Shown: positions 22,514 to 34,299 of the stretch, in pieces
Position numbering within the stretch: the first letter of the stretch is position 1
Layout of the letters: every line of letters starts with the position of its first letter
From: Fomitopsis serialis
Taxonomy: Eukaryota > Basidiomycota > Agaricomycetes > Polyporales > Fomitopsidaceae
Length of the DNA stretch: 64,000 bases
Reading direction: 5' to 3'
NCBI RefSeq assembly: GCF_022376445.1
Contig: NW_025954986.1
Coordinates: forward strand, 124,001 to 188,000
Notes under the pieces: generated by a model
Told to the model about the DNA's origin: nothing
Seen by the model: the letters and a program-made list of their open reading frames with translations, nothing else
Database searches by the model: none
Position numbers and translations under genes: made by a program

Positions 22514-22798
22514 GAACGCAACAAAGAGTAGAAATACCTAATATACTGTACAATTGCATCTGCTTTGACCTGAACTTAGTGAGCGATGAGTGCATCTCTG
22601 ACGGCGGTGCTTCGGTGACCGAGGCCTGCATCATATCATGAAGATTTGAAATACTACAGCTATGTATTTGTGCGTGATACCAAAAAGTGTTCCTGTTGCA
22701 CTGGCGACTTGGTACGAAAGGATCAATCCGCTGCTGGCAGCTGCACGTCCATCGCACCAGCGGCGAGGAGTCACTGGAACTCGAAAAATGTTGGCAGT
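22514..22798. other. Intergenic between CCT8 and the U1 copy 2 promoter
   Basis: No gene is seen. It presumably holds the CCT8 3' end. Confidence 0.4.
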
Positions 22799-22882
22799 GC
22801 GTCAGTCACGTGCGACGCGTTTAAGAGTGCTCTCGCAAGAGAAACTCGAGATGGTCCGTGCGCAGATCCGTCGTGGTATAAA
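22799..22882 (+). promoter_or_regulatory. U1 copy 2 promoter: distal CACGTG element, proximal block, TATA
   Basis: The distal block at 22,799-22,820 (CACGTG at 22,807-22,812) differs from copy 1 at one base of 22. The block running into TATA (22,851-22,876) also matches copy 1 almost fully. TATAAA at 22,877-22,882 is 33 nt before the RNA start, the spacing expected for RNA polymerase II. Confidence 0.75.
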
Positions 22883-22909
22883 TGGCGCGCTGTAACATTC
22901 TGACACCTC

Positions 22910-23081
22910 ATACTTACCTTGATGGAACGGTCCCCTTCATGTATCGGGAGCGTTGGCCGTAGGGGTCTCTCATAGCACGGCGACCATGTCCTCAGGGGAT
23001 GTCTGCGGTTTGTATAGGCTTCGGCTCATGCATCGTCTCAATATTTCCCTGTTCTGCTTCGGCCCTCGGGCTGGGCAGGCC
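22910..23081 (+). ncRNA. U1: U1 spliceosomal RNA, copy 2
   Basis: Begins ATACTTACCT and is about 97 percent identical to copy 1. In stem-loop 1 an A-U pair of copy 1 is a G-C pair here (AACGG with GCGUU), so pairing is kept. In the UUCG hairpin one G-C pair has become A.C, and there is one extra U before the terminal hairpin, so this copy may be slightly less canonical. It ends before seven T at 23,082-23,088. The next 30 nt, including CCTAACCCTAACCCT, are shared with copy 1. Confidence 0.9.
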
Positions 23082-23119
23082 TTTTTTTATGTCACTGCGC
23101 CGTCCTAACCCTAACCCTA

Positions 23120-25070
23120 CTCCCATGATACTATCACTTCATACAAACGCGTTGTACTTATGTATCGATGGCTTCGTTATACTCGTAGCTTGCTTCCAAC
23201 ATGAGTGTATTTAATATGAATGTATTTGGATTGCATGTTCATCGTCATCACGTACTCATCATGTTTCGCTATGTCTACATTGATACATATTTTGCGCTCG
23301 TGAAGCACCGTCGCAACAAAAACCTCTAAGGAGTTGTCTGGCGTAGAGGGCGCCGGCATGAAGAACTGTTATGGACACAATCCCGACTGGCTCTCGGGGT
23401 GAGGACTTCCTCCCCTTCACCAAGTGGGCCTGTCATCGCAACGTCCCTAGCAGCAAGCAGGTTATCTTCTGAATGTTGATGTCTTCGCCCCCCCGGTCAC
23501 ACGTGGAGAGATCAGGCTTACCCCAGGTAACTGAGCTCCTGTCGCAATCCCGTTATCACCACGTCAAGTAGTGCGAAGTTGAAATAGGGTCAATGCAAGG
23601 TTGTGACAAGCAGCCCACGCCCATCTACAGACCACCGCCACGGACGGCATGATCCTCGGAATTTCGTATAAGGGTGTGTCGACCGTGAATCAAGCCGCTG
23701 AGGTTTCTCAGGTAAGGGATTCTGCTCAGATCGGAGGAGAATATAGCGTCAGTTCGTATGCCAGTGACACCTTACGCCGGATAAATCGGACAAAACGCTG
23801 AAAAAGCGGCCTCATTCCACCTGGAACACTGATACAATCGGCGTCAGCTCATTGACTTGTCCTGAGGCGCGTCTATCACTCACTCTTCTTGACTGGAATA
23901 CTTCGCCCTTGGCTACGTCCTCCTCAGTATCATCAACTCTGTGTCAGACGACGCCGTGTTACACTCGCCAAAGAGCCACATCCGGCTGCCTGGTGCACAG
24001 TCATATTGTACTCAGCTAAGCTTGGTTGACCCCAAGGACGCCGGCCCTGGTGCCCCACGGCACCCTACGTTGCAGTGGGTAATAGGCAGATTGGGTATGC
24101 CGATGCGGGGTTATCCTGTCAAGCTAAAATCCCTGTTCCAGGTCTTCTGTTGTCAGCCTCGGTGTTCTGCGTGTGCGAAGTGAGCGTTACTATGCCGTAC
24201 TATGGCACCGACGAAGCATCGGAGAGTACTTACATACAGTACGTCGTGCGGATTATACAGCATCAGACCCGCGTAGCATCACTATACTCACCAACCACTG
24301 AGATCCTTCGACCGCTGGACCAAGCCTTCCCAGACAAGCAATCGCACTACCATAAAGATTCGTCCTGCAACGTCCCCATCCATCAGGTGAATACGCACCC
24401 TCGTCTCGAGCGCAGATTTGAGACGGCAGCCTCAGGGCCTCTTCATCAACGGATCCGGTACTCCTCCCTGCCGATGCGGATGCAGTGTGTGGCACTGTGT
24501 GCACGCTCCTTTCGCTGTAAACCCCAGAAGACGTGAACGTGGTCTGTGCATTCGCGCTTAGGCGGGGGTCCCTGCGTGTCCCGTTTGTGTTTGCGTAAAG
24601 CTGGCTTCGGCTCAGGTGCCCCGTCTGCCTAAGCTCGATTATTCGCTCGCAAATCTTTGGGGTTCGCGTTGCGTGGCCGAGAAGCCATGTCGCCAGATTA
24701 GAGATGCCGTACCTGGAGATTCAATTGCTTGGGGTCTCATACCTGTACCTCGTAAAAGGTGGTGTGCTCTACGATGTGAGACTCATCCTCGCTCGTATCT
24801 CTGTCACCACAATTGAGAAAGAAACCCAGCTATCGTATGTGGAAGGTTTTGGAGCAGAACAAGGTGGTGTACAGAAAAAGGGGCTATCGCTACGGAAGAC
24901 GTGCTCGAGGCGGCCGATAGTGCCGTAGACTGCTATCGATGGGCTCGGAACGCGAGAATAATGACCCCGGTCCCTGTCCGCCATCAAAACGCGCTCGCAT
25001 CGACAGACAGGCTTGTTTCTCACCAACCACTTCCATCGCACCCCAGCGCTGTCCCAACTCTCGTCGCCAG
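23120..25070. other. No supported gene over about 2 kb
   Basis: Short frames occur on both strands (for example 24,075-24,536 and 24,704-24,928), but I see no domain, no consistent splice pattern and no transposon ends. It may contain a decayed gene. Confidence 0.35.
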
Positions 25071-25072
25071 CG

Positions 25073-25079
25073 TATATAA
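25073..25079 (+). promoter_or_regulatory. TATA box of INO1
   Basis: TATATAA, 200 nt upstream of the INO1 ATG. A pyrimidine-rich leader follows. Confidence 0.5.
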
Positions 25080-25272
25080 CCCCTCGCCTTCCGGCCTAAC
25101 CTCTCATCGCCCCTCGTCCTCATCGAGCTTGTACTGCACCTGGTGTATGTTCTCGAACCAGTTAGGAAGTGCCCACAACAGTCACCGAGGCTCCAAGCAT
25201 ACCTGCGGCGACGGTTTATATCACCTCTAAGTCCCGTCACCTTCCCAATTGTTGAACTCTTCGTACTCGACC

Positions 25273-27199
25273 ATGGCACCTTACCCGACCACGAACTCGT
25301 CTGGGCTCAACACTCCCGAGTCTGAGCTCGAGTCGGTGCTCCCCGTGCACCCGACAGCTGCTCGTCGCCCGTATCCGATCGTAGTGCAGTCTGAACAGAC
25401 TTCCTACAGCGACGAGCACATCACGTCCACGTTCACCAACCGCAGCGCAGCCGTCGCTGTCACCGATGGGCAGTACGTCGTCACTCCCACCACGAAGCAG
25501 TACCAGCTGCAGACTGCTCGGAAGGTTTCAAAGACTGGGTGAGTCTCGCCGTATTATTTTCACTCACTGCTCTGGCGCCCGTGCCGTGACTTGCTGCACG
25601 TGGTCGCGAGTGCGCTGCCTGCGACTGCTGAGAGCCTTTCTCCTTGCGCTATACGTTGAAACCACTTACTGATGAATCTTGTATACGCAGATTGTTGATG
25701 GTAGGATGGGGCGGTAACAACGGGTCCACGTTGTCCGCCACGATCCTCGCCAACCGTCACAACATCGTCTGGCGCACCAAGGCCGGCATCCAGCAGCCCA
25801 ACTACATCGGCTCGATGCTCCGCGCGTCCACCGTTCGTCTCGGCTCCGACCCGTCCACGGGCAAGGACGTTCACGTCCCCGTCTCGGACGTCCTTCCCAT
25901 GGTGCACCCCAACGACCTCGTCCTCGGTGGCTGGGACATCTCCGGCTTGCGCATGGATGAGGCCATGAAGCGCGCGGAAGTGCTCGACTGGGACCTCCAG
26001 CGCCAGGTCATGCCGCACATGGCCGCGCTCGGCAAGCCGCTCCCCTCGATCTACTACCCCGACTTCATCGCTGCTAACCAGGAGGCCCGTGCGGACAACA
26101 TCGTCCCCGGCACGGACAAGCAGGCCCACCTCGAGCAGCTCCGCGCGGACATCCGCCGCTTCAAGGCTGAGCACGGGCTCGACCGCGCCGTCGTCTTCTG
26201 GACCGCCAACACGGAGCGTTACAGCGAAATCATCCCCGGCGTGAACGACACCGCCGACGCGCTCCTCGCGGCCATCAAGACGTCACACTCCGAGGTCTCG
26301 CCGTCGACGCTCTTCGCCGTCGCGTCCATCCTCGAGGGCGAGCCCTTCGTGAACGGCGCGCCCCAGAACACGTTCGTCCCGGGTGTCATTGAGCTCGCAG
26401 AGCGCCACAAGGCGTTCATCGGCGGCGACGACCTCAAGTCGGGCCAGACGAAGCTCAAGTCCGTCTTCGCCGAGTTCCTCGTCAACGCGGGCATCAAGCC
26501 GCTCTCGATCGCGTCCTACAACCACCTCGGCAACAACGACGGGCACAACCTGTCCGCGGAGCCGCAGTTCAAGAGCAAGGAGATCAGCAAGAGCAGCGTC
26601 GTCGACGACATGGTCGACGCGAACCACCTCCTTTTCAAGCGCCCCGAGCCGGGCGCGGTCAAGGGCACGAAGGCCGCGAAGGGCGAGCACCCCGACCACA
26701 TCGTCGTCATCAAGTATGTCCCCGCCGTCGGCGACTCGAAGCGCGCGATCGACGAGTACTACTCGGAGATCTTCTGTGGCGGCCGCTCTACCATCAACAT
26801 CTTCAACGAGTGTGAGGTATGTACCATGGTCTCATAAGCCAGATACGTTGCTGACTCGTCACAGGACTCTCTGCTCGCTACGCCGCTCATCCTGGACCTC
26901 GCCATCCTCACCGAGCTGCTGACGCGTGTCCAGTACCGCGACGTCTCCGCCGGCCAGGCCGAGTTCTCACCGCTGTACTCCGTGCTCTCTCTGCTCTCGT
27001 ACATGCTTAAGGCTCCGCTCGTCAAGCCTGGTATGTCCTTGATGCTTTCTGTGTGATGTGTTATCACTCACTTGTCGGGATAGGCACGGACGTCGTGAAC
27101 AGCCTGAACAGGCAGCGCAACGCGCTCGAGACGTTCCTGAAGGCCTGCATCGGCCTCGAGGGCAGCAGCGACCTCCTCATGGAGACGCGTATCTGGTAA
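25273..27199 (+). CDS. INO1: Inositol-3-phosphate synthase (EC 5.5.1.4)
   Basis: Four exons (25273-25538, 25691-26816, 26865-27030, 27084-27199) give 557 residues with all phases consistent. The enzyme converts glucose 6-phosphate to inositol 3-phosphate, the committed step of inositol synthesis, using NAD internally. Seen motifs: the NAD loop [93 protein letters not shown] with the catalytic region just after it, and [18 protein letters not shown] across intron 2. A second in-frame start lies at 25,249, but the ATG at 25,273 gives the usual N-terminus. Length is typical of fungal INO1. Codon use is strongly GC3-biased, as for a highly expressed gene. Intron 1 is 152 nt. Confidence 0.97.
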
Positions 27200-27825
27200 G
27201 CGCGGCGTTGAGGGCTGATACGTACGCTCTTGGTCTGCGGTTTTCAACAAACCCGCGCGCGTTGCTAGTACTTGATACCCGTGCTGGCCATTCATCTGGC
27301 TCGATCGAATGTAATTTGACCTGACGAAATGACTGAAACCTTGTTTGCGCCCTGTGGATCTATGATAAATGCCGCATGTCAGCACCGCGAGACCAACAGC
27401 TTCTATGACTTACTCTGGCTAACCCGGTGATGTGAACATGTTTGTACTGTTGTCTATACACCTGCAAACGAGTGGACTGATTCCGCCCGCCGAAATGGGG
27501 GCGATGAAAAGCACCTTATGATGTTTCGTATGATGCAGAGCGGGTGGCTCTCAGTGCGTCTGGGATTACGGTAAGGCGTCGTGTAGCAACATCATGCAAG
27601 CCTTGTTGTGCAAAGTGGTGGAAGATCACAATCAAGAGGGGATCAATTCTCAAGACTCGTGTGTACTTCATATACATGCAGGCCGGTGACTGACACACGA
27701 CGTACTACCTACGAACCAAGATACTTAACGTCGTCCACGTCAAGAACGAGGAGAATCACCATTATATTTCAGCCACTGCCACAATATGGCCAAAAAAGGC
27801 AAGTCTCGACGCACCTGCCGAACGA
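27200..27825. other. Intergenic up to the LINE insertion point
   Basis: No gene is seen. It contains the 5' side of the LINE target site. Confidence 0.4.
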
Positions 27826-27839
27826 ACACTCAATATCCG
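27826..27839 (+). repeat. 5' target-site duplication of the LINE
   Basis: ACACTCAATATCCG occurs here and again directly after the poly(A) run at 43,191-43,204. The match is 14 of 14, so this duplication fixes both element ends. Confidence 0.9.
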
Positions 27840-28550
27840 GGGAGGGCTACGTCTCCTAGACGAGTCCTGTGCAGACCTTTTCGTGGTCCGGGGGATAAGT
27901 AACCTCTTCGAGGTGAAACCAACATGCACAAAAGGACGAGAGGCATAACCTGCCCCCAATCCTTAGGCCCATCACGGCCGCAACAGTCCAGACTTTGACT
28001 GGACGTCCCAGCAGGGCGTCGGAGCAGGGAACACCCCCTCCTCTAGTTCACAAGCATATCCTATTGACCTGGCTTCCACCCACACACTCTCTGTCGCTTC
28101 CTCCTCACTGCGCCCGATCCCCCGAGCGCCTACAGCGCAAAGGGCCCCCCACCGGGGTATAAAAACTTTAGAGTTCCAGCCACCCGTTTAAAACTATACA
28201 GATAAATGACCCGCACCACGCGACAAAGCCCTGAGCTCCCCGAGCCTAACACGTGATAGCCGGCCCACGAGAGAATTGAACCGACCCAACTCCCTCCCAT
28301 AACCATGTGACATAAAGAAGCGACGAGAACATGAGGGATACAGACGCCACGTCCCAATCCAGGACATAACTCGCCACCAAATCCCAAAACATAGGCACCT
28401 CAACCAACTACATGGACAATATGCTTCCTCTTCTTGCATGACATTACGCCCAAGGCGCTAAAAGAGACGTAACCTTAAGAATAAAGCGTAAGTCTCGGGT
28501 CCCTGGCAAATGGAAACCAAACAAACGTTGACGCTGAACGTTAACGCTGA

Positions 28551-29288
28551 ATGAAAACTCAGCTTAAAAGCTTCAGACATGAACCATGCAAGCGAACACA
28601 CCCCCGACCCATACAACCCGCCAATATGCCCTGCGACCGACCTCAGCCTCCATCCCAAAAACAAAAATCCACCAATACGAACCGCTCACGGCCATACACT
28701 GGCGCAGGGCTCAAACCCACCCGTAATCCTATCCCCCTCCCCTCCCTACACATAACCAATGATAACGACGCCGCCGAGGTCGTCCGCGTCCGTGTCCAAC
28801 AGCGGCCAGTCTGGGGAGGGAGGGGATACACCTGGATAGTCGACCAGCACCCGACGCAACAACTCGGACGAGGCACCCTCATCTCCATACAGAATGAATC
28901 GGGTCAATCCGGCACGGGACGCCTATCTTCGGCGTCCGACCTCCGCCGACATTGGATCACGTTCACTGTAGCTGGCGCCTCCCCGCCGTGCAACCTCCGT
29001 GTCCCTATTCCTTGGGCCACATTGGGGACACTCGAGAGCTATACACACACTACACACTACGCCACCCTCGCAGACCTTCCACCGCCCCACTCCTCCTTTC
29101 TAAACAACCCCGCCTTCTCCGAAGCGACGGACAACCCGTACGAATTCGAACTGTGGGATGTAGACACGGAGACTCTCGAGAAGAGGATCTCGCTGATCCG
29201 AAACAGCGGAAGACGCCGGCTGGGATCACGACCCAAATCGCCACAGCCGGACGAAGGGACGGAATGGAAGGACCAGCGAGGGCGCTAA
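28551..29288 (+). CDS. LINE upstream ORF, unknown
   Basis: A frame of 245 codons in the LINE leader. It contains AAEVVRVRVQQRPVWGGRGY, HWITFTVAGASPPCNLRVPI and NPYEFELWDVDTETLEKRI, which read like a folded domain, not low-complexity sequence. I do not recognise it. It could be the first part of ORF1, separated from the next frame by slips, or an accessory ORF. Confidence 0.4.
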   Translation: MKTQLKSFRHEPCKRTHPRPIQPANMPCDRPQPPSQKQKSTNTNRSRPYTGAGLKPTRNPIPLPSLHITNDNDAAEVVRVRVQQRPVWGGRGYTWIVDQHPTQQLGRGTLISIQNESGQSGTGRLSSASDLRRHWITFTVAGASPPCNLRVPIPWATLGTLESYTHTTHYATLADLPPPHSSFLNNPAFSEATDNPYEFELWDVDTETLEKRISLIRNSGRRRLGSRPKSPQPDEGTEWKDQRGR

Positions 29289-29459
29289 AGAGACGACGAA
29301 CGAGTATACCGAGAGACTATTATGCCCCACCAGACCCAGAATGTACCTAGAGACACCACACCGAGAAAAGAGATGCACGCCACGACGCCTGACTGCATTT
29401 CCAGAATATAATTCGAACACACACCGGGCAGTGAGGCCTCGAGACATACCTAAGGCCAA

Positions 29460-30317
29460 ATGAAAGCCCGGCCTATCGCCGCCCGTGACATACGCCACAT
29501 ACGCCACAGCCCTGCCAAACAAGGCACAAGCGCACACAACGTCCGCGATCCCGAGACGGGCGCTCGGCATCGATCCCTACCCGTGTCAGAGCAAGCACCA
29601 ATCCCAGCCCGCCCCAACCTCCAGGATCTCCCTGCAGAACAGCCGGTCCACCGACAACGGACACCACGAACCGAGAAACCCCGCGCAGGCAGCCAGATGG
29701 TCGTTTTGGCGAAGCGCTGGAACGATGCGAGCTCGACGACTGTCACAATTCCCGTCAAGTCGAGAAATAGAAACCGTAGTCGAGGTCAAGACGCACCGAC
29801 GACGTCTCCCTTTGGTAGTAGACACACCGGTCGTACGAACGCCGCCCCCTTGACACGACCGTCCAACCGCTGGTTTTACAACATCGAACGACAACTCACG
29901 GTGCTCTGCACCATAAACTCCACGCGACTCTACCTGGGCAGAGTCAGCCTCCTCCCCCGGGAACACGGCTACCCTCGCTTTCCGCAACCGCAGCTTTCCT
30001 CTCTACACTGCCTGCCTGCACCAATGGCTCAGAGAAACAAAACCGCACAACAAAACAGGCGCTCCCCTGGGACGCCTGCCCCCCCGGCCCCTCCACGAGG
30101 CACGCCATCCCCGCCCCCAGGGACAAGCCGGACGAACGCGACGCGCGGCACCTCCCCCGGTCCCTCGGGCGAAAACAGCACCCGCCCTGGAAGGCCGGGT
30201 AGTCCGTGTAAGCACAACACAACATCCTCACGAGCCCTCACAGCTGATTCGATCCCCACCACCAGCCTACGCCGCGATGGTAGTGCGCGGACCCACCTTA
30301 GGCCCGTCTATAGCTGA
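29460..30317 (+). CDS. LINE upstream ORF, Pro/Ser/Arg-rich, unknown
   Basis: A frame of 285 codons overlapping the start of the next frame. It is Pro-, Arg- and Thr-rich and low in complexity. The part from 30,024 (MAQRNKTAQQNRRSPGTPAP) may be the true N-terminus of ORF1, because its style continues into the ORF beginning at 30,277. Confidence 0.3.
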   Translation: MKARPIAARDIRHIRHSPAKQGTSAHNVRDPETGARHRSLPVSEQAPIPARPNLQDLPAEQPVHRQRTPRTEKPRAGSQMVVLAKRWNDASSTTVTIPVKSRNRNRSRGQDAPTTSPFGSRHTGRTNAAPLTRPSNRWFYNIERQLTVLCTINSTRLYLGRVSLLPREHGYPRFPQPQLSSLHCLPAPMAQRNKTAQQNRRSPGTPAPPAPPRGTPSPPPGTSRTNATRGTSPGPSGENSTRPGRPGSPCKHNTTSSRALTADSIPTTSLRRDGSARTHLRPVYS

Positions 30318-32806
30318 GACCCCAGCACCGACGGTCCCAGCACAACCGGTCCCGGCCAACGACGTCCTATCGACAGCCCAACCTGCCGAAACAACTGCCG
30401 CCATCACCGCCCCATCGACGTCGACGCCGACCCAGCCTCAACAGCCTGCCTCTCCGCAGCCGGCCCGAGTCGAATCACCGGAAGCTCAAGGCGAGCCCCC
30501 CGTGCAAGACAAGAAAAGGAAGAAAAAGGTGAACAAAGGCAAAGCACGGGCGAAGCCTATGATCCCAATCGGAAGTGGACACCCACCAGGAGTAGCCAAA
30601 GGCCCCGTCTGGGAGACAGACGAGTATCAGAGACACGTCAGTGAGTCGCGAAAGCGCCGTCGCGTCACCGATGATAACCTCCCCGAGCGTACGCCGTCCC
30701 CGCCCGCCCGAGTCCAGAACTCGCCCGGCCCCTCGTTCGCGCAGACGGCCGCGATGGACTTCGACATGTACCTGGAGCCCGACCCTGAACGCGAGCCCAC
30801 CACGAGCGAAGCATATGCTAGATTCGGCATCGACCCACGCTTCCTGACCGAGGATCTTTTCCCTCCTCCGTACATGACCAAAGACGCGCCATGGAACGAC
30901 CCAAAGGCGTCCGGATGGGCGAGCGCGTCGCTCCGTCGCGACGTCTTCTGGAGCCCAACGGACGGCGACGCGGAGGCAGGACCCTCCAACTCACACCGAG
31001 AATCCCAAGAGACGCCGTACCAACATCCTAGCGTGAGAGGCGAGCAAGGTACGGTCTCGTTGCACAGACACCACGCACTGCACGCTGACAACATAAGAAG
31101 TTGTCTACAGCGCACCTGCTACGCCACAGATGTACGGGGCCACTAACGAGACTCGAGACACGTCGCACGCCCCTCGCTACGAGCCTCACACCGGCCGTTC
31201 TCCGACCGAACATCACACCCACCGCGTACCTCTGCCCCTCGTATACCGTCCCCTACGTTCATACCTCGAGTACCGTACATAGCGGGTCAGTCACGCCGCG
31301 GGCCGGGTGCCCCGACCCCGGGACCATCGAACTACCGCCGCTCCCCGTCCCCGCACGTCACGCGAGAGGAGCGCATACTCAGCCCGGTAGCGGTCCGTCG
31401 CCCTGTCCCCGCGTCTGGCGGTTTGTCTTCACTGCCCCGGACCTGCCTCGTACCCCACCTCGTCAAGCTGACGGCGATGTCGACATGCGAGACGTCAACG
31501 ACGAGAACCGCCCCCCCACTGGCCAGCCATCTCGGAACGCCTACGGCGGCACGGATGCAAACGTTGATCGCCGAACATACGCCGCTGCCAACGCCCCCGC
31601 TCCTCCGCCTCTGCCTCCTCCCATGCCCCGGGCGCACGAACCCGTACACCAACACAATGCCTACCAGCAGCACGGGCATGCGCAGCCGAACGCGCCCATC
31701 GCTCCGGTGGCTCCACTCCTACAGCCAGGCGCCCCACCCGCTGCGCTCGGAGCCACGCCAGCACCTCCAAGTGGCTGGACTGAGGTCGAAGGCGACTCCT
31801 TCTACCACCTCGTCGACGGTATGGGCCTGGAGCAAATCAACGCGTGGATAGTAAGCGCGGCGGAACGTCCCACCCTCGTAGTCTCTGTCTTCGGATCATC
31901 CCCGAACGACCCCGGTCGATGGCAACGCATCATCGACATGCGAGACGCTATCCGCGCTCGCTACGGAGTCCCGGAAGCAGAAATCACCCCGTCCACCTCT
32001 ACACAGATCGACCCTCTCGAGAACTCCGGCCCCTACTACTACCTCGTCCAGAACATCACGGCCGAGCAACGTGACGCAATGGTAGCCGATCGTGTTCTAT
32101 CCACGACGGCCATATCCATGTACTTCACTCCCCTCCGGTTCGGCCCGCCCAACCTCACCGCCATATGGAGCGACCCAGAGTGTTTCGGCGCGACGACGCC
32201 CACCGGCATCGCCGGCGCCATCGTTAACGCCCTCAGCCGGGAAGACCTCGCACGAGACATCCAGGGGATCATCCGCGCCGACATCGAAGCGGCGGACGCT
32301 GGCGGCATGTCTCCGTGGCGGTCGCTTTCCGCGCGCTGCTGGACTCCATCCGCGTATCCATCCTCGACTACCGCACGCAGGGCGGAATCCTAACGCCGCT
32401 TGTCCTCATGTACTGCGAGTCCCCGACGGCGAACCCCGTCGAGTGGAGCGGCTTCCGGACCCTGCTGAGTCTCCACCGCCTCGGAACCCCGATGACCGGC
32501 CACCCCACCTGGTGGACCGACCACTTCCGCTGCCTCATCTGTCACTCGGTCGCGCACCCGACCGGCCTATGCCCGATGCCGGCGGTCCGCGACTGGCACG
32601 GCCCTACGCCTAACTCGGAGAACATCCGACGCCAGATGAACGCCATCGCGAACGTCCAAGCCCAAGTAAACGGAGGCGCACAAGGCCAGCGAGGCGGGCC
32701 ACGCGGCGGAGGCAGAGGCGGGCGAGGCGCAGGCGGCGGCGGCGGTGGACGCGGGCAAGGACGCGGTCGAGGTGGCCGAGGCCGCGGAGGTGCGCGAGGT
32801 TTCTAA
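30277..32806 (+). CDS. LINE ORF1 (gag-like RNA-binding protein), frame disrupted
   Basis: The N-terminal part is Pro-rich with a basic patch (QDKKRKKKVNKGKARAKP) and a second basic patch (ESRKRRRVTDDN) that may act as nuclear signals. A folded middle part reads GLEQINAWIVSAAERPTLVV and ENSGPYYYLVQNITAEQRDA. Near the end is a CCHC zinc knuckle, CLICHSVAHPTGLC, then an RGG tail (GGPRGGGRGGRGAGGGGGG) ending at 32,806. Reading through needs one-base corrections near 31,241, 31,444 and 32,325. An intron-like GTACGG...AAGAAG segment at 31,049-31,110 with a CTGAC branch-like site restores the first junction. By analogy with other LINE ORF1 proteins it should coat the element RNA. Confidence 0.7.
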
Positions 32807-33204
32807 GTACTTCGTATATCACTGTCCCGCCCCTCCGTCTGTACACGCATATCACTCACATCAGGCAAAGGCCTGCACTTCTTGACCCCTGTGCATCGTA
32901 ACCTACGACATGTAATGCCATCACTGACCTCTGACGATACCACCACGTCTGCTCGATTCTAACCAGCTATGAGAACTAACCGAGGTGGGCGAGGAACACG
33001 CGTGCCCACATTTACTGACCGTACGCGGGACAGGAAAGCCGCGGACCTCGCTCGCTGATCATTCTCTCCCCACACACAGTATGGGCACTGTTAGACTTGC
33101 CCAGCCGAGAGGCTTAAGCAACCGCACTTCCCGGAAGTGTGCGCGCATGTTTCCTGAGAGCCCCAGGAGCGGGCCCCGCCCCCTGTGGATCGTTGTAGCA
33201 GGGT

Positions 33205-34299
33205 GTGCGTACAGCAACGGCTACAAATATATTCACACACAACCCTACGGACGCATTTTTGGCACACGGCTCACCTCTCCCTCGACGAAGAGGCGAAAAC
33301 GCGCCCCCTGTCCGCGAGATCTCCCATGACTCGACGAGGGAACCCGGAGGCAGGGCGACCGCCCAGGGACCGCCTGGAACCCCAAGCGGCGGCCGAGTCT
33401 CACGCACACTCTCAGGAGGAACTGCCCCAACAGGCGATAGAACCACACCTGCACCCAGGAACGCTCGCCCAAACGGTAGGCGGACGAAGGCATCCCTCCA
33501 CCTAGGCTCCCTGAACATCAGCGGCCGAGGATCTTTTGCAGCTGAGAACAGCAACAATAAATGGAATGCACTGAACCAAATCCTCCGCGAAAGAAAGATC
33601 GGAATACTTGCACTACAAGAATCGCACCTCGACGACGACACCGTAAACCAAATACACAGACTGTACGGACGTAGAGTACAAGTACTCCACTCGGCCGCGG
33701 ATGACGCGAACGCGGGAGGCGTCGCTTTCGCGTTAAACAGAGAAATAGTCGATACGAACGGTGCACGGATAACAGACGTTATACCCGGACGCGCGGCCGT
33801 GCTTAAACTACACTGGCATGCGGATACCTACGTATCCATACTCAATGTCTACGCTCCCAACAACACGAGCGACAACGCTGCCTTCTGGGGCCACTTAGAG
33901 GCGAAGCTCGGAACGACCGATCTCCCTGCACCAGATGTGATCCTCGGAGACTTCAACATCGTTGAAGAACCGATTGACCGGCTCCCGTCGAGACCAGACG
34001 CGTCGACAGCAGTTGAGGCTCTGCAGAGTTTCGTACGCAAAGCGAGAGTTCTCGACGGGTGGCGGGCCACTGAACCCACCACCAAAGACTATTCCTTCCC
34101 CCAGCGAGGTAGTCTATCACGCTCAAGGTTGGATAGAATCTATGTTACCAGCTCAGTATTACAACGGGCACACAGCTGGTCTATAGACAATACGACGATA
34201 CCGACCGACCACAGACTGGTAAGCGCTCAGCTGAGTACAGCACAGGCCCCACATATCGGACATGGAAGATGGTCCCTACCGCTTCATATCCTCGCCGAT
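33205..34299 (+). CDS. LINE ORF2, 5' part: AP-type endonuclease domain
   Basis: After a Pro/Arg-rich leader the EEP endonuclease fold is clear: LHLGSLNISGRGSF (metal Asn), IGILALQESHLDD (catalytic Glu in LQES), VSILNVYAPNN, VILGDFNIVEEPIDRLPS (GDFN), SRLDRIYVTSS (LDRIY) and TTIPTDHRLVSAQL (DHRLV). All catalytic positions of the family are present. The enzyme would nick the target site for target-primed reverse transcription. The frame runs into the nested insertion at 34,300; the out-of-element tail to 34,440 is transposon sequence. ORF2 resumes at 38,956 in the same phase. Confidence 0.88.
34293..34299 (+). repeat. Left 7-bp target duplication of the nested element
   Basis: CGCCGAT here and at 38,949-38,955. 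The adjoining eighth base differs (T versus C). Confidence 0.7.

Noticed and set aside
22910..23214. Protein-coding frame over U1 copy 2
   Set aside because: The same DNA matches U1 in 5' end, hairpins and promoter, and the frame is not kept in copy 1.
9835..27199. Secondary-metabolite or catabolic gene cluster
   Set aside because: Neighbouring genes are unrelated housekeeping functions on both strands. No backbone synthase, P450 group or pathway regulator is present.
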